Positions 28,878-36,445 of a stretch of 64,000 bases of DNA are shown in pieces. How positions within the stretch are numbered: the stretch's first letter is position 1; each line of letters begins with the position of its first letter. The notes beneath the pieces are model-generated. The model did no database searches, was not told the DNA's origin, and was given only the letters and a program-made list of their open reading frames with translations. This DNA is from Pseudomonas sp. PDM15. GTDB lineage: Bacteria > Pseudomonadota > Gammaproteobacteria > Pseudomonadales > Pseudomonadaceae. The stretch lies in the NCBI RefSeq assembly GCF_014851565.1, contig NZ_JACVAA010000004.1, positions 372,001 to 436,000 of the forward strand, given 5' to 3'. The translations under genes were made by a program, and so were the position numbers.

Positions 28878-29939
28878 CTAGGGCAGGGTGTCGGAGATGC
28901 GCATCTCCAGGTTGCCGCTGACCAGGCAGTTGCGTCCCTGCTGCTTGCCGACATAGAGGCGGGCGTCGGCGCAGCGATACAGCTCGTCGGTGGTCACGCC
29001 ATCCTGCGGCCACTGGGCCAGGCCGAAGGTGGCCGAGAGGGCGATGGGTTGCTCGCCATAGTGCAGCGGGTGGCTGCTGATCAGCTCGCGCAGAGCTTCC
29101 ACCAGCGGCTTGGCGCTGTCGAGGTCGGTGCCGCGCAGCAGCAGGCCGAACTCCTCGCCGCCGAGGCGGCCGAGGGTGTCGGTGACGCGCAGGCGCTCCA
29201 GCAGCAGGTCGCAGATATGACGCAGGGCATGGTCGCCGGCTTCATGCCCCCAGCGATCGTTGACGGCCTTGAAGTGGTCGATGTCCATCAATACCAGCAC
29301 CAGCGGGCTGTCGCTCCGCTGCGCCTCCTGCAGGGCGCGCAGCAGCTCCTGCTTGAAGTGGCCGCGGCTGGCCACGCCGGTCAGCGGGTCGGTCTGCGCC
29401 TGGTGTTCGATCTGCGAGAAGGTCACCGCGCGGCGGGTCTCGTAGAGATGGACGAAGACCAGGATCAGCGCACCGCAGAGGATGGCGTTGCCCGCGTCGA
29501 TCATCTCGTGGGCGTTCTGCGGCAGAGGATAGCGCCAGTAGTACAGCAGCAGGGCGGTGGCGAGGAACGGCACGGCCAGGCGCAGGCCGCGCTGCTTGCC
29601 GAGCAGCAGGTAGGACAGCAGCGGAATCAGGTAGGTCCAGACGAAGGCACTGGAGGAGGCCTGCGGCATCAGGGTGATGTAGACCAGGAAGGCGCACACC
29701 GGCACCAGATAGAGGTAGATCCACAGCTCCAGGCGATGGGTCTTGTAGATGCCGCGCGAGGCCCACAGCAGCGCCGCGCAGACCAGCAGCTCGAGGCTGG
29801 CGAACAGGGCGTTGCCGGCGAAGAACTGGAGGATCGAGAAGCCGCCGATGGTCAGGCCGGTAGCGGCGAAGATCAGGCTCATCAGCGAGCGTCTGGCGCT
29901 GTCCTCGAGGCCGGTGTGGCGGCTGTTCCTGTGGCGCAT
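28878..29939 (-). CDS. Membrane diguanylate cyclase (GGDEF)
   Basis: A 353-residue protein. Residues ~20-170 form about six hydrophobic segments; residues ~185-350 are a GGDEF domain. The active site is GGEEF (260-264), with TDPLTGVASRGHF at the domain start and MDIDHFKAVND supplying the metal Asp. An inhibitory-site RxxD (R251-D254) stands five residues upstream, so a product-inhibited active cyclase is expected. It lies between the kdgD operon terminator and the porin gene, convergent with the former. There is no direct sequence sign that it belongs to the sugar regulon. Confidence 0.88.
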   Translation of the reverse strand: MRHRNSRHTGLEDSARRSLMSLIFAATGLTIGGFSILQFFAGNALFASLELLVCAALLWASRGIYKTHRLELWIYLYLVPVCAFLVYITLMPQASSSAFVWTYLIPLLSYLLLGKQRGLRLAVPFLATALLLYYWRYPLPQNAHEMIDAGNAILCGALILVFVHLYETRRAVTFSQIEHQAQTDPLTGVASRGHFKQELLRALQEAQRSDSPLVLVLMDIDHFKAVNDRWGHEAGDHALRHICDLLLERLRVTDTLGRLGGEEFGLLLRGTDLDSAKPLVEALRELISSHPLHYGEQPIALSATFGLAQWPQDGVTTDELYRCADARLYVGKQQGRNCLVSGNLEMRISDTLP

Positions 29940-30015
29940 GGGGCTTCATCGATCCGGGGCGGGCACCGCGGGCGCGGCTTGCGCAGGAGGGTAGCCGATC
30001 GCGGGACCGGGTAAC

Positions 30016-30042
30016 AAAAAAATGACCCGTCGCGAGGACGGG
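30016..30042 (-). terminator. Terminator downstream of the OprD-type porin gene
   Basis: On the minus strand CCCGTC and GACGGG (30042-30037 and 30031-30026) form a hairpin followed by TCATTTTTTT. A second, stronger GC hairpin without a U-run (30090-30102 with 30108-30120) lies right after the porin stop. Confidence 0.75.
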
Positions 30043-30122
30043 CCGAGGGACTGCCGAAGCAGCCGAGGAATAGCACACGTGACCAGAGGAGCCGGCCCGC
30101 CGCGAATCGGCGGGCCGGCTAG

Positions 30123-31364
30123 TCAGAGGATGCCCAGCGGGAAGTTGAAGATCAGGCGGTTCTCGTCGAAGCTCTTGGCGCCGTCCCAGTCCTTGCGCAG
30201 GGACGAGTTGCGCCACTTGATGCCGAGGCTCTTCAGCGGCCCCGACTGCACCACGTAGGCCAGCTCCGACTCGCGGCCCCACTCCTCGCCATCATCGATG
30301 CTGCCGACGTGCACATTGTCGCCGCTGATGTAACGGTTCATCAGGGTCAGCCCGGGCACGCCGAGGCCGGCGAAGTTGAAGTCGTGGCGAACCTGCCAGG
30401 AGCGTTCCTCGGCGTTGTCGTAACTGTTGTTGAAGCTGTCGTTGGCCAGGGTGCCGCCGCTGGTGCCGTTGACCCGCATCCAGGCGCTGTCACCGCTGAG
30501 GTCCTGCAGGCCGACGTAGAAGGTGCTGCTGCCATATTTGGCGGAGAACAGGCCGTAGGCGGTCTTGTTGTCCAGGTCGCCGGCCAGGGCGCTGCCGTCC
30601 TCCTCGCCGATGAAGTAGCCGAGGTTGGCACCCAGTACCCAGTCACCCACCGGCTGGCTGTGCACCAGGTTGAAGAAGCGCTGCTGATACACGTCCTCCA
30701 GCTCGGCGTACCAGGCGCCGACCAGAGTGCGGGTGTCGTTGAAGCTGTATTCGCCGCCGGCGAAGTTGAAGCGGTCCGAGGCACCGCCGGCGAAGGTCAT
30801 GTCTTCCATGCTTGCGTCGTTGCGCGGGCTGTTCTGGCGGAACTGGCCGCCATACAGGTTGAGGCCGGCGATCTCCTGGGAAGTGATCTGGCCGCCGCGG
30901 AAGGTCTGCGGCAGCGAGCGGCCGTCGTCGGAACGCAGGATCGGCAATACCGGCATCCACTCGCCGACCTTCAGCTCGGTCTTCGATACGCGCGCCTTGC
31001 CGGCCACGGCCAGGCGTCCCCAGTCATCGGCCGGCCGACCGTCGTCATGCACCGGCAATAGCTGGGTGCCCGCCGTGCCACGGCCGCCGTCGAGCTTGAT
31101 CGACAGCAGACCCAGGGCGTCCAGGCCGAAGCCGACGGTGCCTTCGGTGAAGCCGGACTTGGCGTCGAGGATGAAGTTCTGCGTCCACTCTTCGGCGTAG
31201 TTCTGCGTGGAGTCGTCGACGAAGTTGCGGTTCATGTAGTAGTTGCGCAGGTTCAGGTTGACCTTGGCGTCTTCGACGAAGCCGGCGGCCTGTGCGGCGC
31301 CGGGAAGCGCGGTGAAACCGGCAGCGAGCAGCGCGGCACTGAGGGCGGTGTAGCGAGCTTTCAT
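30123..31364 (-). CDS. OprD-family outer membrane porin
   Basis: A 413-residue porin with a signal peptide ending near AAQA (about residue 27), then GFVEDAKVNLNLRNYYMNR, the standard OprD N-terminus. Alternating strands, YNNA-type loops and a C-terminal NFPLGIL (ending in a hydrophobic residue pair rather than Phe) fit an 18-strand barrel. OprD proteins admit small acids and sugars; a cluster operator and an AACAACAA tract upstream suggest this one admits uronates or aldarates. It is the outer limit of the cluster. Confidence 0.9.
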   Translation of the reverse strand: MKARYTALSAALLAAGFTALPGAAQAAGFVEDAKVNLNLRNYYMNRNFVDDSTQNYAEEWTQNFILDAKSGFTEGTVGFGLDALGLLSIKLDGGRGTAGTQLLPVHDDGRPADDWGRLAVAGKARVSKTELKVGEWMPVLPILRSDDGRSLPQTFRGGQITSQEIAGLNLYGGQFRQNSPRNDASMEDMTFAGGASDRFNFAGGEYSFNDTRTLVGAWYAELEDVYQQRFFNLVHSQPVGDWVLGANLGYFIGEEDGSALAGDLDNKTAYGLFSAKYGSSTFYVGLQDLSGDSAWMRVNGTSGGTLANDSFNNSYDNAEERSWQVRHDFNFAGLGVPGLTLMNRYISGDNVHVGSIDDGEEWGRESELAYVVQSGPLKSLGIKWRNSSLRKDWDGAKSFDENRLIFNFPLGIL

Positions 31365-31371
31365 TGTTGTT
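31364..31371 (-). promoter_or_regulatory. Hfq/Crc-type A-rich site at porin start
   Basis: Minus-strand AACAACAA runs into the A of the start codon, directly behind AAGGAGCAC. Hfq/Crc binding here would cover the initiation region. Confidence 0.6.
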
Positions 31372-31747
31372 GTGCTCCTTTTCTGGGGTAGCCGCCCCCC
31401 TGCGGGCGGTGAGCGCGCATGCGGTGATAGGGCGGGATGGGAGCCGGCGGTTGCGGGCAGCGGCCGGCTATCAGCCGACTAGCTGTCGGCGAATCCGGCG
31501 GGGGAACGGTGGCGCGACAGCGGCGGTGCCTGGCAGTCGCTGGTGAGGATCATGCGTCGATGGAGGGAGGAGGTGCAGGTCGTGGCCATACCCGGAATCG
31601 CCTCATTGTTCTTGTTATATGTTGTCGTACAACTATGGATCGATTATTGGCAAGCGTCGAGCGCCCTGTCAATCGCCAGGATGCTCGATTTTAGTCATAT
31701 GCGGGGCAGGGAAGGCTCGGCGCAGGATGCCGAGCTGGAGCGAAGTG
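31365..31747. other. 383-bp region upstream of the porin gene
   Basis: No credible gene. It is less GC-rich around 31600-31690 and carries operator D and a -10-like box for the porin; the stretch 31380-31560 would be a long porin leader in which nothing clear was seen. The right end abuts the nfeD stop. Confidence 0.6.
31614..31633 (-). promoter_or_regulatory. Cluster operator D with -10 box for the porin gene
   Basis: GTTGTCGTACAAC (31621-31633) is the perfect form of the cluster palindrome. On the minus strand it is followed one base later by TATAAC (31619-31614), so it would occupy the spacer of that promoter. No good -35 was found. The porin start is about 250 bp downstream. Confidence 0.55.
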
Positions 31748-32209
31748 TTATACGATGACTTCGTCGAGCGGCTTGACGATCAGCAGCACGCCATCCTGCC
31801 CGGTCACCTGAATGGCGCTGCCGGCTGGCAGGTCCGGTCCGCTGACCAGCCACAGGCTGTCGCCGGCCTTGATCTTGCCGCGCCCACCAACGATTGCCTC
31901 GTGCAGGACGAAGTGGCGGCCGACGAACTCGCTGCCGCGGCGATTCAGGCCCGGCGCATCGGAAGGCTTGGCCGCGCTGCGCTGGCGTTGCCACCAGAAC
32001 ACCGCCGTGAGCACCGAGAGCAGGGCGAAGATAAGGAACTGCAAGGCCCAGGGCAGTTCGGGGAACAGGTAGGTGAGCACGCCCACTGCGGCAGCGGCGA
32101 CGCCGATCCACAGCAGGTAACCACCGGCGCCGAACACCTCGAGGATCAGCAGCACGGTGCCGAAGGCCAGCCAGTCCCAGAACGACAGGTGCTGTAGGTA
32201 GGCGATCAT
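31748..32209 (-). CDS. NfeD-family membrane protein
   Basis: A 153-residue protein with three or four hydrophobic segments in residues 10-70 ([20 protein letters not shown] and following) and a C-terminal OB-fold-like beta domain with [21 protein letters not shown]. This is the short NfeD/YbbK type that pairs with SPFH proteins. Its start overlaps the stop of the SPFH gene by four bases (ATGA), so the two are translationally coupled. A role in membrane microdomain or protein quality control is known for the family. Confidence 0.85.
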   Translation of the reverse strand: MIAYLQHLSFWDWLAFGTVLLILEVFGAGGYLLWIGVAAAAVGVLTYLFPELPWALQFLIFALLSVLTAVFWWQRQRSAAKPSDAPGLNRRGSEFVGRHFVLHEAIVGGRGKIKAGDSLWLVSGPDLPAGSAIQVTGQDGVLLIVKPLDEVIV

Positions 32210-33132
32210 GCTGGCTTGCCGCCCTTGTCGAAGGTGGCGCGGACGATCTCGCCGATGCCGCCAACCGCGCCGATCACCTGGCTGGCTTCCAGCGGCATCA
32301 GGATGACCTTGCTGTTGTTGGCCGAGGCCAGCTGGCCCAGGGCCTCGACGTATTTCTGTGCGACGAAGTAGTTGACCGCCTGCACGTTACCGCTGGCGAT
32401 GGCGTCAGAGACCATGCGGGTCGCCTCGGCTTCGGCCTGGGCGGCACGCTCGCGGGCCTCGGCCTCGAGGAAGGCGGCCTGGCGCTCACCCTCGGCCTTG
32501 AGGATTTCCGCCTGCTTGTGACCCTCGGCGGTGAGGATGGCGGCAGAGCGCGAACCTTCGGCCTCGAGAATCTGCGCGCGCTTGAGGCGCTCGGCCTTCA
32601 TCTGGCTGGCCATGGCCTCGACCAGGTCGGCCGGCGGGCTGATGTCCTTGATCTCGATGCGGGTGATCTTGATGCCCCAGGGCGCGGTGGCCTCGTCCAC
32701 GGTCTTGAGCAGGCGCTCGTTGATCGCGTCGCGCTGGCTGAGCATGGCGTCCAATTCCATGGAACCGAGCACGGTACGGATATTGGTCATAACCAGGTTG
32801 CGGATGGCGTGCTCGAGGTTGTTCACCTCGTAGGCCGCCTGGGCCGCGTTGATCACCTGGAAGAAGCACACCGCGTCGATCTGCACGATGGCGTTGTCGG
32901 CGCTGATCACTTCCTGCGGCGGGATGTCCAGCACGCTCTCCATGACGTTGAGCTTGCGGCCGATGCGGTCCATTACCGGCACGATGATGTTCAGGCCTGG
33001 GGTGAGGGTGTTGGTGTAGCGACCGAAGCGCTCCACCGTCCACTCGTAGCCCTGCGGCACCACCTTGAAGCCCATGAACACCACGGCCACGGCCAGGGCG
33101 ACGAAGAGAAAGATCACACCACCGATTTCCAT
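32206..33132 (-). CDS. SPFH/stomatin-family protein (QmcA-like)
   Basis: A 308-residue protein with one N-terminal membrane helix (residues 4-22), an SPFH/band-7 domain ([20 protein letters not shown] onward to about 190) and a long Ala/Glu/Arg-rich coiled coil (about 190-250). It assembles into ring-like membrane complexes in relatives. It is in operon with the NfeD partner. The nearest upstream gene on the same strand is the GspE-like ATPase, 54 bp away. Confidence 0.88.
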   Translation of the reverse strand: MEIGGVIFLFVALAVAVVFMGFKVVPQGYEWTVERFGRYTNTLTPGLNIIVPVMDRIGRKLNVMESVLDIPPQEVISADNAIVQIDAVCFFQVINAAQAAYEVNNLEHAIRNLVMTNIRTVLGSMELDAMLSQRDAINERLLKTVDEATAPWGIKITRIEIKDISPPADLVEAMASQMKAERLKRAQILEAEGSRSAAILTAEGHKQAEILKAEGERQAAFLEAEARERAAQAEAEATRMVSDAIASGNVQAVNYFVAQKYVEALGQLASANNSKVILMPLEASQVIGAVGGIGEIVRATFDKGGKPA

Positions 33133-33186
33133 AGAAACTCCTTTTTGCTGGTCAGTCGCGGGCGGGCGTCGGCGCCAGCCCGGTGC

Positions 33187-34971
33187 TTACTTCTGCTCGC
33201 TCTGCGGGGTGACCCGCAGCACTTCCTCGATGGTGGTCTGGCCGGCGGCGACCTTCTGCGCGCCGGACAGGCGTAGGCTGCGCATGCCGTCCTTGAACGC
33301 CGCCCGGCGCAGGGCAATGAGGTCGGTGTCGTGGGTGATCAACGGCTTGATGCTGTCGTTCAGCAGCATGATCTCGTACACGCCGGCACGGCCTCGGTAG
33401 CCGGTCTCGCGGCACTCCAGGCAACCGACGGCGCGGTGCGCTTGGGTCGGCAGCGGCGCGCTCCAGGGTTTGGTCAGGCTCTGCCAGTCTTCCTCGTTCA
33501 TCTCCACCGGCGCCTTGCAGTGCGGGCACAGGGTGCGCACCAGGCGCTGGGCCATGACGCCGAGGATGGTTGCCTTGAGCAGGTAGTGCGGTACACCCAG
33601 CTCCAGCAGGCGGGTGATGGCGCTGGGGGCATCGTTGGTATGCAGGGTGGACAGCACCAGGTGGCCGGTGAGTGCCGCCTGGATGGCCATCTCGGCGGTT
33701 TCCAGGTCGCGTATTTCGCCGACCATGATGATGTCCGGGTCCTGGCGCATCAGGGCGCGTACGCCGCTAGCGAAGGTCAGGTCGATGTTGTGCTGCACCT
33801 GCATCTGGTTGAAGGCGCCCTCGATCATCTCGATCGGGTCCTCGATGGTGCAGACATTGACCTCCGCGGTCGCCAGCTGCTTGAGCGTGGTGTACAGGGT
33901 GGTGGTTTTGCCGGAGCCGGTGGGGCCGGTGACGAGGATGATGCCGTTGGGCTGGCAGGTCATGCTCTCCCAGCGGCGCAGGTCGTCCGGAGAGAAGCCC
34001 AACTGATCTGGGTTTTTCAGCAGCACTTCCGGGTCGAAGATACGCATCACCATCTTCTCGCCGAAGGCGGTGGGCAGAGTCGACAGGCGCAGTTCCACTT
34101 CACCGCCGTCCGGGGTCTTGGTCTTGATTCGGCCGTCCTGCGGTTTGCGCTTCTCGGCGATGTTCATCCGCCCGAGGTTCTTCAGGCGACTGACCACCGC
34201 CATGGTCACCTGGATGGGGAACTGGTAGACGTTGTGCAGCACTCCGTCGATGCGGAAGCGCACGGTGCCGGTCTCACGGCGCGGCTCGATGTGGATATCG
34301 CTGGCGCGCTGTTGATAGGCGTACTGGAACAACCAGTCGACGATATTGACGATATGCGCGTCGTTGGCATCCGGCTCCTGGTCGCTGGCGCCGAGGTTGA
34401 GCAACTGCTCGAAGTTACCGACGCCGCTGAGCTTGATGTCCTGAGCATTGGCCCCCGTTACCGAACGGGCGAGGCGATAGAACTCGGTGGTGAAGCGCTG
34501 CAGATCGACCGGGTTGACCACCACCCGTTTGATAGGGCGTTTGAGCACATGGGTCAGGTTGCTCTCCCAGCCATGCACGAAGGGCTGGGCGCTGGCGATG
34601 GTCACCGCCTCGCTGTCTACAGCCACCGCCAGGATCTTGTGGCGCTGGGCAAAGGCGTAGGACATCAGCGGGGTCACCGCGGCCACATCGATCTTCAGCG
34701 GATCGATGCGCAGGTACGGCTGCCCGGCATGGTTGGCCAGCCACACGGTGAGGCCTTCCAGATCATGCTTCTTGCCCGGCCGCTGCAGATCGTCGAGCTG
34801 CTGGGCGGCGAGGAACTCCAGCGGGTGCATCTGCGCGTTAGCCGAGGCGCGGCGCAGCACCATGCATTGCTCCGCGCTTTCCTGGGAGACCCGGCCCTGG
34901 GCCACCAGTTCACGGAGGATGTCGTTGAGATCGAGCCAGCGGTCCTGGGCGGGCGAGGCGAGGGCGGACAT
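33187..34971 (-). CDS. GspE/PilB-family secretion ATPase, orphan
   Basis: A 594-residue ATPase. The N-terminal GspE-N/MshEN-like part spans ~1-170, followed by the catalytic core with Walker A GPTGSGKTTTLY (about 345-356), Asp box TIEDPIE, Walker B IMVGEIRDLETAEMA, His box HLVLSTLHTNDA and the zinc cysteines CPHC and CLEC near 480-515. It powers pilus or type II secretion assembly in relatives. No pilus or secretion genes lie beside it, so its machine is elsewhere. Corresponds to PAO1 PA5210 by memory of order. Confidence 0.85.
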   Translation of the reverse strand: MSALASPAQDRWLDLNDILRELVAQGRVSQESAEQCMVLRRASANAQMHPLEFLAAQQLDDLQRPGKKHDLEGLTVWLANHAGQPYLRIDPLKIDVAAVTPLMSYAFAQRHKILAVAVDSEAVTIASAQPFVHGWESNLTHVLKRPIKRVVVNPVDLQRFTTEFYRLARSVTGANAQDIKLSGVGNFEQLLNLGASDQEPDANDAHIVNIVDWLFQYAYQQRASDIHIEPRRETGTVRFRIDGVLHNVYQFPIQVTMAVVSRLKNLGRMNIAEKRKPQDGRIKTKTPDGGEVELRLSTLPTAFGEKMVMRIFDPEVLLKNPDQLGFSPDDLRRWESMTCQPNGIILVTGPTGSGKTTTLYTTLKQLATAEVNVCTIEDPIEMIEGAFNQMQVQHNIDLTFASGVRALMRQDPDIIMVGEIRDLETAEMAIQAALTGHLVLSTLHTNDAPSAITRLLELGVPHYLLKATILGVMAQRLVRTLCPHCKAPVEMNEEDWQSLTKPWSAPLPTQAHRAVGCLECRETGYRGRAGVYEIMLLNDSIKPLITHDTDLIALRRAAFKDGMRSLRLSGAQKVAAGQTTIEEVLRVTPQSEQK

Positions 34972-35007
34972 GGAGCTCCCTTTGTTCTGGATGACGGGGT
35001 GAGCAGC

Positions 35008-36372
35008 TTATTTCAGCAGCAGCTTCCAGGGTTTGAGCGTCGCCACAGTATGGGCCTGTGCCACGCGTGCGGCCAGCGCGTCGGGGTCGTTGGCCGGGGC
35101 GAACAACGCTTGCAGCTTGCCCAGCTCGCCGTATAGGCGATCCAGCTCGGGCAGCTCCGGCACCTGACGGGCCAGGCGCAGCCAGGCCTGGATGCGCTCG
35201 AGGCGCGGCAGCTGCTCGGCCAGCCCTTCGGGAAACTGCTGGTAGTGCTTCAGGCGCAGGCCCTCGGCTTCCTCGCTGAGCAAAGTCGGCAGCCAGTTGC
35301 CCAGCGTCGCTGCGCCCTGGCGATCGCCCCGTGGGTTGCGGCCGACCGTCCAGCCGCGTTGCAGCAGCCAGCGCGACAACTGCAGGGACAGCAGGCCCCA
35401 GCGATTGCCTTGCAGCTCACCGGCGAACATGGCCGGCGCGTTGTGGCGCAGTGCCTCGTCGTCGCGGCCCGCGGCCAGGCGTGGACGCCAGTCGGCCAGC
35501 AGCGCGTCGAGGCCTTCGCGCAGTTCGCGGCTGGAGGCGCGCGGTGCGGCTTGGCCGAGGCTGCTGAGCAGGGCGCGCAGGTCGATCAGCTGTTGCAGCC
35601 ACTGCTCCAGCAGTTTCCAGTGACCGTTCCAGCGGTACTGTTCGGCCAGACGCTGGCTGCTGCCGAGCAGGTGCCAGGCCAGCGCGGCAAAGGCATCGTC
35701 CAGCGTCATCTCGGCGTTCAACTCCGGCGCCGGCAGGCTGAGGCTGTAGCTGCCGGAGTCGAACAGGCGATAGCCGCGCTCGGCCTTGCTGATGTCGCAG
35801 GGCATCAGCGGCAGGTCGGCGGCCAGCTCGCAGGCCAGCTCCAGCAGGGCGGCGGGCTCGCCTTCCCGCAGCTCCAGTTCCAGCTCGCAGATTTCTTCCT
35901 CGCCCTCGCCGGCGACCACCTTGCCGAGGTCCAGGGCCGCCTCGATCACCGTCTTGGCCTTGCCGCGGCCCCAGGCGATCTCCGCTTTCTCGCGGACGAA
36001 GTCGGTGGTGAACAGTGGCTGCAGGCTCTTCTTGTCCAACTCGGCCAGGCTGGCCGGCCAGCAATCATCGCCGAGAAGTTTGAGGTCGAGCTTGGCCTTC
36101 TTCAGCTGCCAGTCCCACTCGTTGCGTTCGGACAGCCCGGCCACGCTCTGGCCGCGGCTCTTCAGGGTCTGGATGAACTGCTCACCATCGCGGCGCAGAC
36201 GCAGCGCGACGCGGGCGTCGGCCAGATCGCGGGCAGGCGTATCGTAGTACTGGTTGAACAGCTCGTGGGTCTGCCAGCCGGATTTGTTGCGCTTCTTCAG
36301 CAGCGGATGGTCGCGCAGTGCAGCGAGGGTTTCGCGGCTGGCGCGCAGCTTGATCTCGGTTTCTTTGGCCAT
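35008..36372 (-). CDS. CYTH-CHAD domain protein (inorganic triphosphatase-like)
   Basis: A 454-residue protein. The CYTH domain begins at residue 3 with ExExK (ETEIK) and runs to about 205, with RVALRLRRDGEQFIQTLKSRG and CELELELREGE supplying the charged tunnel. The CHAD region (about 220-450) is helical and Arg-rich with HNAPAMFAGELQGN. CYTH enzymes hydrolyse tripolyphosphate; CHAD binds polyphosphate. It lies downstream of the phosphate transporter gene on the same strand, separated by a terminator, which fits phosphate or polyphosphate metabolism. The GspE-like gene begins 36 bp after. Confidence 0.87.
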   Translation of the reverse strand: MAKETEIKLRASRETLAALRDHPLLKKRNKSGWQTHELFNQYYDTPARDLADARVALRLRRDGEQFIQTLKSRGQSVAGLSERNEWDWQLKKAKLDLKLLGDDCWPASLAELDKKSLQPLFTTDFVREKAEIAWGRGKAKTVIEAALDLGKVVAGEGEEEICELELELREGEPAALLELACELAADLPLMPCDISKAERGYRLFDSGSYSLSLPAPELNAEMTLDDAFAALAWHLLGSSQRLAEQYRWNGHWKLLEQWLQQLIDLRALLSSLGQAAPRASSRELREGLDALLADWRPRLAAGRDDEALRHNAPAMFAGELQGNRWGLLSLQLSRWLLQRGWTVGRNPRGDRQGAATLGNWLPTLLSEEAEGLRLKHYQQFPEGLAEQLPRLERIQAWLRLARQVPELPELDRLYGELGKLQALFAPANDPDALAARVAQAHTVATLKPWKLLLK

Positions 36373-36404
36373 GTCGGGACTCTCGGAGCGATTCGGGAAA
36401 CAAC

Positions 36405-36426
36405 AAGGCCGCCCGTGGGCGGCCTT
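36405..36426 (-). terminator. Terminator between pit and CYTH-CHAD genes
   Basis: AAGGCCGCC (36405-36413) pairs with GGCGGCCTT (36418-36426) across CGTG. On the minus strand it is followed by GTTGTTT, a modest U-rich tail. Confidence 0.65.
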
Positions 36427-36445
36427 GTCATGCGGCGGGCGGCGT

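Noticed and set aside
13341..31364. Mobile element carrying the hexuronate cluster
   Set aside because: No integrase, transposase, tRNA, terminal repeats or clear base-composition shift at the borders.
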